From: Pseudomonas tritici
GTDB taxonomy: Bacteria; Pseudomonadota; Gammaproteobacteria; Pseudomonadales; Pseudomonadaceae
NCBI RefSeq assembly: GCF_014268275.3
Contig: NZ_CP077084.1
Span: 5,886,501-5,950,500, forward strand
Direction: 5' to 3'
Length of the DNA: 64,000 bases
Below the pieces are notes generated by a model. The model did not search any database. It saw only the letters and a program-made list of their open reading frames with translations, and was not told where the DNA came from. The position numbers and the translations under genes are program-made. This document shows, in pieces, positions 28,294-36,575 of this stretch (positions within the stretch are counted from its first letter, which is position 1; each line of letters opens with the position of its first letter).

Positions 28294-29733
28294 TTATGTG
28301 GGCAATGTGGAGACTGTGTGGAGATGCAGCACCACTTGCACGCCGCCTTGCACATTGCCGATCTGCAACGCGCCGCCGTGCAGCTTCATCACTTCCTCGA
28401 CAAAGTTGAGGCCCAGGCCGGTGCTTTTGCGCCCGCTGGCCGGGCGTGGCAGTGAGTAGAAACGCTCGCTCAAGCGTGGCAGCGCGTAGTCGGGAATCGG
28501 CGCGGCCTGGTTGAACAGACTCACCTGCACGTCGTTGTGACGCGTCTGCGCGCTGAATTTCAACTGGCCACCGGGCGGTGTGAAGTCCAGGGCGTTGTCC
28601 AGCAGATTGCCCAAGGCCTGACGCAGCAGGAAGGGCTCGCCACACACCTGCACATCCGCCGCAATCGTCTGTTCAACGCACAATTGGGCGCCTTCAATGC
28701 GCGCGCATTGGGCCTTGATGACCTCATCGACCATCGCGGCCAACGGGATACTCGCCTGCTCTTCCAGGCCTTGGCGTTGCTCGACTTGCGCCAGGTTCAG
28801 CAAGCGCTCGATCAACTGCTGCAGGCGCGCACTTTCGCTGTCGATGTTGCCGACAAAACGCTGTTGTTGTTCGCGGGTCATATCGCCCTGCAACAACTCC
28901 GCCGCGCCGCGTATCGCCGCCAACGGGCTTTTCAATTCGTGGGTCAGGGTGTGCACGTAATGTTCGACATAGGCCTTGCCCTCCAACTGCGTACGCATGT
29001 GCTCCACGGCAGTGGATAACTGCTTGAGTTCGCCGCCCCTATAATGCGGCAACTCGGCACGCCGGCCTTCGCTGACCGCTTCGGCATAAGCCGTCAACCG
29101 GCGCAGCGCGGCGCTCAACCACCACGACAGCAGTGCGCCCAGCAGCAGACCCAGAATCACCAGGCCCGCGCCGTACCACAGCAGGCGCCGCTCGGTGCGG
29201 TCGACATAGGGCTGCAATGAGCTGTTCGGTTTGGCCACGGTGACCACGCCGATGATCTGGCCGTTGTCACGGATCGGCGCGCCCACGTGCATCACCGATG
29301 AGGTGGCGTCATCCGCTGCGCTGCGAGTGGACCGGGCGCCGTATTCACCGCGCAGGGTCAGGTACACGTCGTTCCACTTGGAATAGTCCTGGCCCACCGC
29401 GTCGCCCGTGGAGTCGAGCAACACGGTGCCCTTGGCGTCGGTCACATAGATGCGGTGGTTGACCTGGTTTTTCGGCAGACCCCAGATGGTCGCGCCCGGC
29501 TGGCGACTGCCGTAGGCCTTGAGCAAGGCCGGCCAGTGGCTTTGGCCGAGGGTGCCGTTCTTGACGTCATCGCGCAGTATCTCGGCCAGCAGGTTGGCGG
29601 TGTCCACCAGGGTTTCTTCGGTGGACTGGCGCACACCGGGGCGGATTTCCTTCATGACAGTGCTGAGCACGAAGTAGCCGGTGAGGCCGATAAACAGCGC
29701 ATACACCAGGAAAATTCGCAGCCCCAGGCGCAT
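28294..29733 (-). CDS. creC: Sensor histidine kinase CreC
   Basis: A 479-residue membrane histidine kinase. Membrane segments at about 7-28 and 183-205 flank a periplasmic sensor domain, followed by HAMP. The phospho-acceptor histidine is in LTHELKSPLAAIRGAAELL near residue 265, and the ATP-binding domain ends with GRKSTGLGLNFVEEVMKLHGG. CreC answers to envelope or metabolic stress; in P. aeruginosa the system responds to PBP4 inhibition. Its start overlaps the creB stop by one base (TGATG). Confidence 0.94.
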   Translation of the reverse strand: MRLGLRIFLVYALFIGLTGYFVLSTVMKEIRPGVRQSTEETLVDTANLLAEILRDDVKNGTLGQSHWPALLKAYGSRQPGATIWGLPKNQVNHRIYVTDAKGTVLLDSTGDAVGQDYSKWNDVYLTLRGEYGARSTRSAADDATSSVMHVGAPIRDNGQIIGVVTVAKPNSSLQPYVDRTERRLLWYGAGLVILGLLLGALLSWWLSAALRRLTAYAEAVSEGRRAELPHYRGGELKQLSTAVEHMRTQLEGKAYVEHYVHTLTHELKSPLAAIRGAAELLQGDMTREQQQRFVGNIDSESARLQQLIERLLNLAQVEQRQGLEEQASIPLAAMVDEVIKAQCARIEGAQLCVEQTIAADVQVCGEPFLLRQALGNLLDNALDFTPPGGQLKFSAQTRHNDVQVSLFNQAAPIPDYALPRLSERFYSLPRPASGRKSTGLGLNFVEEVMKLHGGALQIGNVQGGVQVVLHLHTVSTLPT

Positions 29734-30401
29734 CAGCTATTGCTCGGGCTGTAGCTGTAGCCGAGGCCGCGATGGGTCTGGATCGGCTCGGCATCGGCAG
29801 CCACGCTGCGCAATTTGCTGCGCAGACTTTTGATATGGCTGTCGATATTGCGCTCGTAGCCGGCATCCGCCGCCACACCGACCGCGTCCAATAATTGCTC
29901 GCGGCTGAAGACACGCTCAGGTTGTTCCAGCAAGCTCTGCAGCAGGCGGAATTCATGGCGCGTCAGGCTCAAGGGCTGGCCGCGATAAGCAATCTGCATG
30001 CGTTCCAGATCAACCTGGAACACCGTGGGCGCAGCCCCTGGGCCAATCCGCTTGAGGATCGCCCTGACCCGCGCGGTCACCTCCCGAGGGCTGAAGGGCT
30101 TGACCACATAATCGTCGGCGCCGATCTCCAGCCCCACCACGCGGTCGATCTCGCCATCCCGCGCGCTGAGAAACATCACCGGTACTTCACTGAAGCGACG
30201 CAGTTGCTTGCAGGTTTCGAACCCCGTGATGTCCGGCAGGCCGATGTCGAGGATGACTAGGTCAGCCGGCGTCTGGCGCTGGTGGGCCAGCGCCTCCTGG
30301 CCAAGGCTCAGCCAGGTGGTGGTAAAGCCCTCGCCTTGCAGGGCGAATATCAGCGTGTCGGCTATCGCCGCTTCGTCTTCGACAATCAGGATATGCGCCA
30401 T
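29733..30401 (-). CDS. creB: Response regulator CreB
   Basis: A 222-residue OmpR/PhoB-type regulator. Receiver domain 1-120 with Asp9/10 region (VEDEAA), phospho-acceptor Asp52 (VILDIGLPD) and Lys101 (YVVKPFSP). The C-terminal winged helix includes LTRHEFRLLQSLLEQPERVFS and VDSHIKSLRSKL-like residues. First gene of creBCD on the minus strand; the preceding protease-like gene is 9 bases downstream of nothing shared, being separately started at 30911. Confidence 0.94.
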   Translation of the reverse strand: MAHILIVEDEAAIADTLIFALQGEGFTTTWLSLGQEALAHQRQTPADLVILDIGLPDITGFETCKQLRRFSEVPVMFLSARDGEIDRVVGLEIGADDYVVKPFSPREVTARVRAILKRIGPGAAPTVFQVDLERMQIAYRGQPLSLTRHEFRLLQSLLEQPERVFSREQLLDAVGVAADAGYERNIDSHIKSLRSKLRSVAADAEPIQTHRGLGYSYSPSNS

Positions 30402-30410
30402 GGTGTTCCG

Positions 30411-30911
30411 TCAGCAGTCCGGTTTGTCAGCAGTGTAACGACGGGCCGGATTTACCGCAGCGCCGAATTCACGCAGGGCCTTGGCACCGATCAGCAACGG
30501 GTAGTTGAAGCTGCTGCGGTCGGTGAGGTTAACCTCGACGGTACGCTTGACGTTGCCCAGGCACATTTCCAAGTCGATCACCGGGCGCTTGGCCACGCTG
30601 GCTTCATCCTTGTCCTCGTCTTCGTCGGCGCGGCTCTTGATCTTGCTGATGCGCGAGACTTTGTGTTCGTAGACTTTGTTGGAGGCATCCTTGCCGCCGA
30701 GGCGGAAGCGCACCCAGTCGTCGCCATCACGGGTGAAGGTTTCGATATCACGCGCCGACAGCGAGGCGGTCAACGCGCCGGTGTCCATCTTGGCCTTGAA
30801 GGTTTCGCCGATCTCCGGCAATTGGATGTATTCGTAGCGACCGTAAAGGGTCGGTTCGGCGGCCATGACAGGCAGGGCAGCCAGGGCGAGGGAGGCAAGG
30901 AGCAGTTTCAC
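30411..30911 (-). CDS. Secreted retropepsin-like/ATP-dependent zinc protease domain protein
   Basis: A 166-residue protein with a signal peptide (about residues 1-18, ending VMAAEP). The retropepsin-like motif KMDTGALTASLSARD (about 41-55) carries the Asp-Thr-Gly of aspartic proteases. The family (old DUF785) is often annotated as ATP-dependent zinc protease and is linked to RimK-like ligases, but no ligase is nearby. A charged insert KSRADEDEDKDEAS occurs near 92-105. GTG start with GAGGAAA upstream. It ends 9 bases before creB, so it may be co-transcribed with creBCD, as for PA0462 in PAO1. Confidence 0.85.
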   Translation of the reverse strand: MKLLLASLALAALPVMAAEPTLYGRYEYIQLPEIGETFKAKMDTGALTASLSARDIETFTRDGDDWVRFRLGGKDASNKVYEHKVSRISKIKSRADEDEDKDEASVAKRPVIDLEMCLGNVKRTVEVNLTDRSSFNYPLLIGAKALREFGAAVNPARRYTADKPDC

Positions 30912-31084
30912 GAAGTGATTTCCTCGGAAAGAAGTAGGCGGATTCTAGACCGCAAAGGCAGCACTTAGTTAGCTCGTCCCAGCATACCCGGCACATTGTG
31001 AAACATTCGTCCGGCCATTTGCGATTTGGCCTCTAGACTCAAGCTGCTTATCATGACCCGCCCACACGATTGCAAGAGTTGCTT

Positions 31085-31972
31085 ATGCGCCGCCTGCTCA
31101 CCGGCTGTTTTGTCTCATTGCTGTTATTGCTCAACACCCTGGTCCTGATCGGCCCGCTGATGGTGTTTGCCCTGCTCAAGGTGGCGGCCCCTGGTCGCGC
31201 TCGTGACGCCATGTCGTGGGCGGTCATGTGGATCGCCGAAACCTGGGCCGAGATCGACAAGCTGATCTTCGCGCTGTGCATCCCGACCCAATGGGACATT
31301 CGCGGTGGCGCAGACCTGCGCGGTGATACCTCCTACCTGGTCATCAGCAACCACCAATCCTGGGTGGATATTCCGGCGCTGATCCAAGCCCTCAACCGTC
31401 GCACGCCGTTCTTCAAATTCTTCCTGAAAAAAGAGCTGATCTGGGTGCCCTTCCTCGGCCTGGCCTGGTGGGCGCTGGATTATCCGTTCATGAAGCGCTA
31501 CACCAAGGCATTCCTCGCCAAGCACCCGGAACTGGCCGGGCAGGATTTAAAGATCACCAAAGAGGCTTGCGAGCTGTTCAAGCGCCAGCCAGTGACGGTG
31601 GTCAATTATCTGGAAGGCACGCGGTTCACCGAAGCCAAGCGTAGGCAACAGGATTCGCCGTTTACCCGGCTACTCAAACCCAAGGCGGGTGGCGTGGCGT
31701 TTGTGCTGGCAGCCCTGGGAGAACAGCTGGATGCGGTACTCGACGTGACGGTTGTCTATCCGCAGCAAAAAATCCCTGGGTTCTGGGATTTGATCAGTGG
31801 CGCAGTGCCAAAGGTGATCATCGATATCCGTACCCGTGAGCTGGACCCGGCATTGTGGCAAGGGGATTACGAGAACGATCCGGCCTTTCGCCAGACCGTC
31901 CAGAACTGGGTAAACCAGCTCTGGAAGGAGAAGGATGCGCGCATCGAACAACTGCGCGCACAAAGTCGTTAG
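31085..31972 (+). CDS. Lysophospholipid acyltransferase (YihG type)
   Basis: A 295-residue inner-membrane 1-acylglycerol-3-phosphate acyltransferase family member. N-terminal membrane segment (about 8-33). The catalytic NHxxxxD motif is SNHQSWVD (His90, Asp95) and the substrate motif is EGTRFTEAK near 175-183. E. coli YihG uses polyunsaturated or unusual acyl groups in phospholipid remodelling. ATG at 31085 is preferred over an in-frame TTG at 31070 because AAGAG lies 7 bases before the ATG. It converges on the DUF2780 gene with a 4-base stop overlap. Confidence 0.9.
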   Translation: MRRLLTGCFVSLLLLLNTLVLIGPLMVFALLKVAAPGRARDAMSWAVMWIAETWAEIDKLIFALCIPTQWDIRGGADLRGDTSYLVISNHQSWVDIPALIQALNRRTPFFKFFLKKELIWVPFLGLAWWALDYPFMKRYTKAFLAKHPELAGQDLKITKEACELFKRQPVTVVNYLEGTRFTEAKRRQQDSPFTRLLKPKAGGVAFVLAALGEQLDAVLDVTVVYPQQKIPGFWDLISGAVPKVIIDIRTRELDPALWQGDYENDPAFRQTVQNWVNQLWKEKDARIEQLRAQSR

Positions 31973-32541
31973 CTGCCAGTACCCCACGCCTGGGCCAACT
32001 TGCCCAGCAAGGAACTGTTGGCACCCTGCCCGCCGAGGTATTGCAGGATTACCGGCGCAAACTGGCTAACCATGCCGCTGTCCATGCCCAGGGCGCTGAA
32101 CGCGGTGTTCAGGTCATTGGTGTTCTTCACGTTACCCAGCAGGCCGTCGAGGCCACTGGTCTTGCTGCCACCGGCCTGGCCGAGCATCCCGCTCAAGGCC
32201 CCGAGGCTGCCCAATGCGTTGTTGCCCGACAACTGGTCGAGGCCCGGCACACTATTGCCCAGTTGCGAGTAGTCATTCCCGCTCAGCTTGTTCTTGGCCA
32301 GGCCCAGCATGGCGCCAGTGCCGCCGACCGCTTGTTCGGGGGTGATGTTCAGTTGAGAGGTCAATGCACTCAGCAAACCGGCCGTCTCGGAAGACGGTGC
32401 GGCAGCGGCAGCCTTGTTGTTGCCACCCTGCATACCGGAAATGGCATTGGCCGCGTCGCCAAGGCTGAAACCTGCGGCGAGCACCGGGCCGGCTGCCAGG
32501 GTCATCAGGCAGGAAAGGGCGAAACCGCGTGAAATCTTCAT
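31969..32541 (-). CDS. DUF2780 secreted protein
   Basis: A 190-residue protein with a signal peptide (about 1-22, MKISRGFALSCLMTLAAGPV, cleaved after VLAA). The mature part is rich in Gly, Ala, Leu and Asn and has a DUF2780 domain: LTSQLNITPEQAVGGTGAML near 60-80 and a C-terminal APVILQYLGGQG. The start at 32541 is set by the signal peptide and AGAGG about 10 bases upstream. Function unknown; probably periplasmic. Confidence 0.85.
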   Translation of the reverse strand: MKISRGFALSCLMTLAAGPVLAAGFSLGDAANAISGMQGGNNKAAAAAPSSETAGLLSALTSQLNITPEQAVGGTGAMLGLAKNKLSGNDYSQLGNSVPGLDQLSGNNALGSLGALSGMLGQAGGSKTSGLDGLLGNVKNTNDLNTAFSALGMDSGMVSQFAPVILQYLGGQGANSSLLGKLAQAWGTGS

Positions 32542-32677
32542 CGAAACAACCTCTGGGTGTAGGGGTGAAAGCAGGCGTTTGACTGGGCATCCAGCCCATT
32601 GTTCCGGGCCGGCCGAGGAACCCAATGGCAGGGTGGCAGTCCATGGAATGAATTCAAAAAATGCCAGGAACAGCCGT

Positions 32678-33136
32678 ATGAGCGCCAGCCGCCCCCAAGT
32701 GATTGAACAAAAACCCCCGTTCTGGAGCCGCCCGCGCGTGTTCATCGGCGTGTGCGTGGCCATCGTCACCGGGCTCGGCGGCGCGCTCTACACTCAGGAC
32801 ACCGTCAAATCCGCCGCGACCCTGGTGACCACCACCCAGCAGCCAGCAGCGCAGGTCATGGCGCACAAGGATTACCTCGAAGTTGAACCCATTGCCGCGG
32901 CGGCGCCTGAACCCGACCGAAGCCTGGAACTGTGGGCCATGCCAGAAGACGGCGCACCGGTTTCCCTGGGGCTGTTACCGGAAGATGGCAAGGGCATCAT
33001 TGGATTGAACCCACGCCAGCAAGCCAGCATTCGCAAGCCAGTGGAATTGATGGTGAGCTCGGAGACCAAGGGTGGATCGTTGAGCAAGCAGCCAACCGGC
33101 CCGACGGTGTACCAAGGCGCTCTGGCCAATCGCTGA
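32678..33136 (+). CDS. Orphan RskA-type anti-sigma domain protein
   Basis: A 152-residue protein: a short N-terminus, one membrane segment (PRVFIGVCVAIVTGLGG, about 19-37), then a periplasmic RskA-like domain with SLELWAMPEDGAPVSLGLLP and KQPTGPTVYQGAL near the end. In complete RskA anti-sigma factors an N-terminal cytoplasmic sigma-binding domain of about 80 residues precedes the membrane segment; here it is missing, and no ECF sigma gene is adjacent. Start at 32678 is supported by AGGA; an ATG at 32648 adds ten residues. Either a decayed gene or a stand-alone periplasmic sensor. Confidence 0.7.
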   Translation: MSASRPQVIEQKPPFWSRPRVFIGVCVAIVTGLGGALYTQDTVKSAATLVTTTQQPAAQVMAHKDYLEVEPIAAAAPEPDRSLELWAMPEDGAPVSLGLLPEDGKGIIGLNPRQQASIRKPVELMVSSETKGGSLSKQPTGPTVYQGALANR

Positions 33137-33320
33137 CACGCAAACCATGTAGTGCGTCATCCAGGCTGATCACCTGTACGCGCGTCGTTTTTTCATATCT
33201 GGCAATAAAAAACCGCACCTTAATCTCGATTTCTTCTAAATCACTGTCACTTCTAACAGTAGCTGCCGCCCGCACACCACCTGCAGCATAGGGCCTTCCA
33301 CGCCCCACAGGAGGTGGGCT

Positions 33321-33722
33321 ATGAAAAGTGCACTGCTTGCAGGCGTGTTAGCCATGGTGTCACTGATGGACAGTACCCACGCGGCGACTTCCACCTGCCC
33401 GCCGATCCAAGACATCAAACAAACGGAGATGGCCAATGGAGGTTACCGCTATGAAGCGTCATATCCCGATGGTCGCACCTGGGTAGGCGCAAACCCGCAG
33501 GCGACAGCGTCGTACCTTATTGATTCGACGTTTCACGATGCCCGCTACGATGCAACCGACCAATCCGTCACCTGCACCTACAAAGGGCCAATGAACAACG
33601 ACGCGAGCTTTTCGGTCACGCTCAAACCTGTCTTCCATTGGAACCTTCTCCCGATAGGCGATTGGAAAGGCACGTATTGCGAAGCCATGGAAGTTGCCAA
33701 GTGCTCATTTACGCATCGGTGA
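33321..33722 (+). CDS. DUF3757-like secreted protein
   Basis: A 133-residue protein with a signal peptide (about 1-21, cleaved near THAA). The mature domain has four to six cysteines (STCPPIQDIKQ, VTCTYKG, YCEAM, KCSF) and the WVGANPQA motif of small secreted Pseudomonas DUF3757 proteins. AGGAGGT before the ATG is the strongest Shine-Dalgarno in this region. Its TGA overlaps the start of the next small frame. No function is known. Confidence 0.75.
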   Translation: MKSALLAGVLAMVSLMDSTHAATSTCPPIQDIKQTEMANGGYRYEASYPDGRTWVGANPQATASYLIDSTFHDARYDATDQSVTCTYKGPMNNDASFSVTLKPVFHWNLLPIGDWKGTYCEAMEVAKCSFTHR

Positions 33723-33877
33723 AAAACGCTACCGAGACATTCCTACAGTTACCGCCCACAAACCCACAGTCAGCGGACCAGGTTGTGGCGGAACTCATCC
33801 ATCCAGACAGCCCACTCAAGGCAGCCTTCCCATTCACTTTCAACGGAGAGGCTCGGCCACAAAACAAGGAGCTGTAA
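33719..33877 (+). CDS. Possible 52-residue protein between two DUF3757-like genes
   Basis: A GTG start (33719) overlaps the TGA of the preceding gene (GTGA). The frame reads VKNATETFLQLPPTNPQSAD at its start and ends PQNKEL, with an AAGGAG near its stop that would serve the next gene. It has no signal peptide or cysteine. Coupled overlap at the start and coding-like composition support it; length and lack of a known family argue for caution. Confidence 0.45.
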   Translation: MKNATETFLQLPPTNPQSADQVVAELIHPDSPLKAAFPFTFNGEARPQNKEL

Positions 33878-33882
33878 CGATC

Positions 33883-34275
33883 ATGATCGGATTGATACCC
33901 AATTTTTATGCTGTCTTCAGCGCAATCAACAACCTGCATTCTCGCACGCGAGACCAGGCCTCACCGCACCAGGCCACGGGCCTCGACCAATGCCCGGCCA
34001 CTCGCGACCTTCAATCCAAACCCTATACAGACCCTGACCTTCCGGCGCCCTATGGCAAGGGTTGTCAGTACACTGCCACGACCAACGACAAGGCGTGGAC
34101 AGGGCAAACGGCAGCCACCAAGGACGACTATCTGGACCCGGAATACGCGCTCAAGGCCGAGGAGTTCAGTGAGCGCAACGGCAAGGTCTATTGCGACTAC
34201 GGTGGCAAGCGCCTGATCAAAAACGGTGAGGTGGCCGATCCCTATCTGCGACTTTCAACCATCAGTGACCCATAA
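33883..34275 (+). CDS. Second DUF3757-like protein, start uncertain
   Basis: A protein of 130 residues from the ATG at 33883. The C-terminal 95 residues look like the DUF3757 domain of the gene upstream: QCPATRDL, CQYTATTNDKAWTG and KVYCDYGGKRL. The N-terminus (MIGLIPNFYAVFSAINNLHS) is only weakly signal-like, unlike the paralogue. AAGGAG is 11 bases upstream, rather far. The weak leader could mean a true start elsewhere or decay. A bidirectional terminator closes the unit. Confidence 0.65.
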   Translation: MIGLIPNFYAVFSAINNLHSRTRDQASPHQATGLDQCPATRDLQSKPYTDPDLPAPYGKGCQYTATTNDKAWTGQTAATKDDYLDPEYALKAEEFSERNGKVYCDYGGKRLIKNGEVADPYLRLSTISDP

Positions 34276-34306
34276 AAAATGGCGACCTCCGGGTCGCCAT
34301 TTTTTT
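34274..34306. terminator. Bidirectional terminator
   Basis: A 14-bp near-perfect stem (AAAAAATGGCGACC and its complement) with a four-base loop. A-run on one side and T-run on the other serve both the DUF3757-like unit and the minus-strand fdhA. Confidence 0.88.
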
Positions 34307-34318
34307 CAGCCTTGAACG

Positions 34319-35518
34319 TTATGCCGCGCTGAACAGCTTATGCGGATCAATCACAAACTTCTTCGGCACACCCGCATCGAACTCGCCATACCCGCGTGGC
34401 GCGTCATCCAGGCTGATCACCTGCACGCCCACGATCTCGGCAATGTTGATGCGGTCCCACATGATCGCCTGCATAAGAGCGCGGTTGTACTTCATCACCG
34501 GGGTCTGGCCGGTGTGGAAGCTGTGGGATTTGGCCCAGCCCAAGCCGAAGCGAATGCTCAGGCTGCCCATTTTCGCAGCGGCATCCACGGCGCCCGGGTC
34601 TTCAGTTACGTAGAGGCCCGGGATACCGATCTTGCCCGCCACGCGCACTACGCCCATCAGCGAGTTGAGTACGGTGGCCGGGGCTTCCGCCTTGACGCCT
34701 TCATGGCCGTGGCCGCGCGCTTCGAAGCCTACGGCGTCGACGGCGCAATCCACTTCCGGCTCACCCAGCAGCGCAGCGATCTGTTCGTGCAGCGGAGTGT
34801 CCGTGGACAGGTCGGCAATCTCGAACCCTTGTGCCTTGGCGTGGGCCAGGCGGATTGGGTTGACGTCGCCGATGATCACCACCGCAGCGCCCAACAGGCG
34901 TGCAGAAGCGGCAGCGGCCAGGCCGACCGGACCAGCGCCGGCGATGTAGACGGTGCTGCCAGGGCCAACACCGGCAGTGACGGCGCCGTGGTAGCCGGTC
35001 GGGAGGATGTCGGAGAGGCACGTCAGGTCGCGGATTTTCTCCATGGCCTTGTCGCGGTCCGGCAGTTTCAGCAGGTTGAAGTCGGCGTACGGCACCAGCA
35101 CGTATTCAGCCTGGCCGCCGGTCCAGTCGCCCATGTCGACGTAGCCGTAGGCGCCACCGGCACGGGCCGGGTTGACGGTCAGGCACACGCCGGTGTGTTG
35201 TTCTTTGCATGAGCGGCAACGGCCGCACGCGACGTTGAAGGGAACGGAAACCAGGTCGCCGATCTTCAGGTTCTCGACGTCGCTGCCCTTCTCGATCACT
35301 TCACCGGTAATTTCATGACCAAGCACCAGGCCGGTCTGGGCAGTGGTACGGCCGCGCACCATGTGTTGGTCGGAGCCGCAGATATTGGTGGAGACCACGC
35401 GCAGAATGACGCCGTGCTCAATCTTCCTGCCACGGGGGTCCTGCATTTTGGGATAGTCGATTTTCTGTACTTCGACCTTGCCGTTGCCGAGATACACGAC
35501 ACCACGATTACCAGACAT
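34319..35518 (-). CDS. fdhA: Glutathione-independent formaldehyde dehydrogenase
   Basis: A 399-residue zinc-containing NAD-dependent dehydrogenase that oxidises formaldehyde to formate. Catalytic zinc ligands are Cys47 (NICGSDQHM) and His68 (GLVLGHEITGE); structural zinc cysteines are 98, 101, 104 and 112. The Rossmann motif is AGAGPVGLAAAA near residue 192. It removes formaldehyde released when methyl groups are oxidised by the sox, dgc and gbc enzymes. Last gene of the minus-strand glyA-soxBDAG-purU-fdhA series. GAGGTGA precedes the ATG. Confidence 0.97.
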   Translation of the reverse strand: MSGNRGVVYLGNGKVEVQKIDYPKMQDPRGRKIEHGVILRVVSTNICGSDQHMVRGRTTAQTGLVLGHEITGEVIEKGSDVENLKIGDLVSVPFNVACGRCRSCKEQHTGVCLTVNPARAGGAYGYVDMGDWTGGQAEYVLVPYADFNLLKLPDRDKAMEKIRDLTCLSDILPTGYHGAVTAGVGPGSTVYIAGAGPVGLAAAASARLLGAAVVIIGDVNPIRLAHAKAQGFEIADLSTDTPLHEQIAALLGEPEVDCAVDAVGFEARGHGHEGVKAEAPATVLNSLMGVVRVAGKIGIPGLYVTEDPGAVDAAAKMGSLSIRFGLGWAKSHSFHTGQTPVMKYNRALMQAIMWDRINIAEIVGVQVISLDDAPRGYGEFDAGVPKKFVIDPHKLFSAA

Positions 35519-35625
35519 GCTTTCACCTCGCTGTTGTTTTTATGGAACCGCGTTGCCCGTTGGGTGGGCAGCGCGTTTAAGTGCTCGGGTACAGATGCTG
35601 TTTTTGCGTTGCTAGTGAGGGCCTC

Positions 35626-35699
35626 ATCGCGGGCAAGCCCGGCTCCCACATTTGATTGGGTTTACATACTCCCAATGTGGGAGCTGGCTTGCCTGCGAT
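35626..35699. repeat. REP pair with arms of two subtypes
   Basis: Left arm ATCGCGGGCAAGCCCGGCTC from 35626; right arm TGTGGGAGCTGGCTTGCC ending 35699. The cores differ, so the pair mixes REP subtypes. Located between purU and fdhA. Confidence 0.8.
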
Positions 35700-35707
35700 A
35701 GCGTCAG

Positions 35708-36565
35708 TCAGAGCACCACAGTTCTATTGGCGTTCAAGAACACCCTTCGCTCAATGTGATACCCCACTGCACGGGCCAGTGTCAGCCCTTCAATATCACG
35801 CCCCTTGGCAATCAAGTCCTCGGGGTAGTGACTGTGATCCACCACCTCCACACCCTGGGCAATGATCGGGCCTTCATCCAGGTCGTTGTTGATGTAATGC
35901 GCCGTGGCGCCAACCAATTTCACGCCCTTGTTGTACGCCTGGTGATACGGCTTGGCGCCCTTGAACCCCGGCAACAACGAGTGATGGATATTGATGGCCT
36001 TGCCATCCAGCTTGCGGCACAACTCCGGTGACAGCACTTGCATGTAGCGCGCAAGGATCACCAATTCGGCGCCGGTGTCTTCCACCACCTGCCACACCTG
36101 ACGCTCCTGGGACGGTTTGTCGTTGGGGTCGAGGGGGAAATGGTAGTAGGGAATCTGGTGCCAGTCGGCCAAAGGTTGCAGATCGGGGTGATTGGACACC
36201 ACCGCCACCACGTCCATCGACAGTTGACCGATACGCTGGCGGTACAGCAGGTCGTTCAGGCAGTGATCGGCCTTTGAGACCATGATTACTACTTTTGGCC
36301 GGTAGTTCGGCGCCGTCAGCTCGAAGATCATGCCAAAGGCTTCACCGCGAGAGGCCAGGCCATCGCGAAAACCTTGCTCGTCAAAACCGTCGGGCTGGCG
36401 AAATTCGACGCGAATAAAAAATCGCCCGGAAAGCCGATCATCGAACGAGTGGTGCTCGGTAACGTAGCAGCCCTGCTCGAACAGGTAGCGGGTGACCGCG
36501 TCCACCGTGCCGAGCACGCTGGGGCAGTCGGCGGTCAAAATCCATGTATCAGGTGCGCGGCTCAT
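35708..36565 (-). CDS. purU: Formyltetrahydrofolate deformylase
   Basis: A 285-residue enzyme that hydrolyses 10-formyl-THF to formate and THF. N-terminal ACT domain (about 8-85), then the formyltransferase fold: INIHHSLLPGFKGAKPYHQA near 185-205 holds catalytic Asn and His, and AHYINNDLDEGPII near 215-230 holds the aspartate. It recycles folate when sarcosine oxidase loads it with one-carbon units. Ten bases downstream of soxG; GAGGAG precedes the ATG. Confidence 0.96.
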   Translation of the reverse strand: MSRAPDTWILTADCPSVLGTVDAVTRYLFEQGCYVTEHHSFDDRLSGRFFIRVEFRQPDGFDEQGFRDGLASRGEAFGMIFELTAPNYRPKVVIMVSKADHCLNDLLYRQRIGQLSMDVVAVVSNHPDLQPLADWHQIPYYHFPLDPNDKPSQERQVWQVVEDTGAELVILARYMQVLSPELCRKLDGKAINIHHSLLPGFKGAKPYHQAYNKGVKLVGATAHYINNDLDEGPIIAQGVEVVDHSHYPEDLIAKGRDIEGLTLARAVGYHIERRVFLNANRTVVL

Positions 36566-36575
36566 GGGTCACTCC

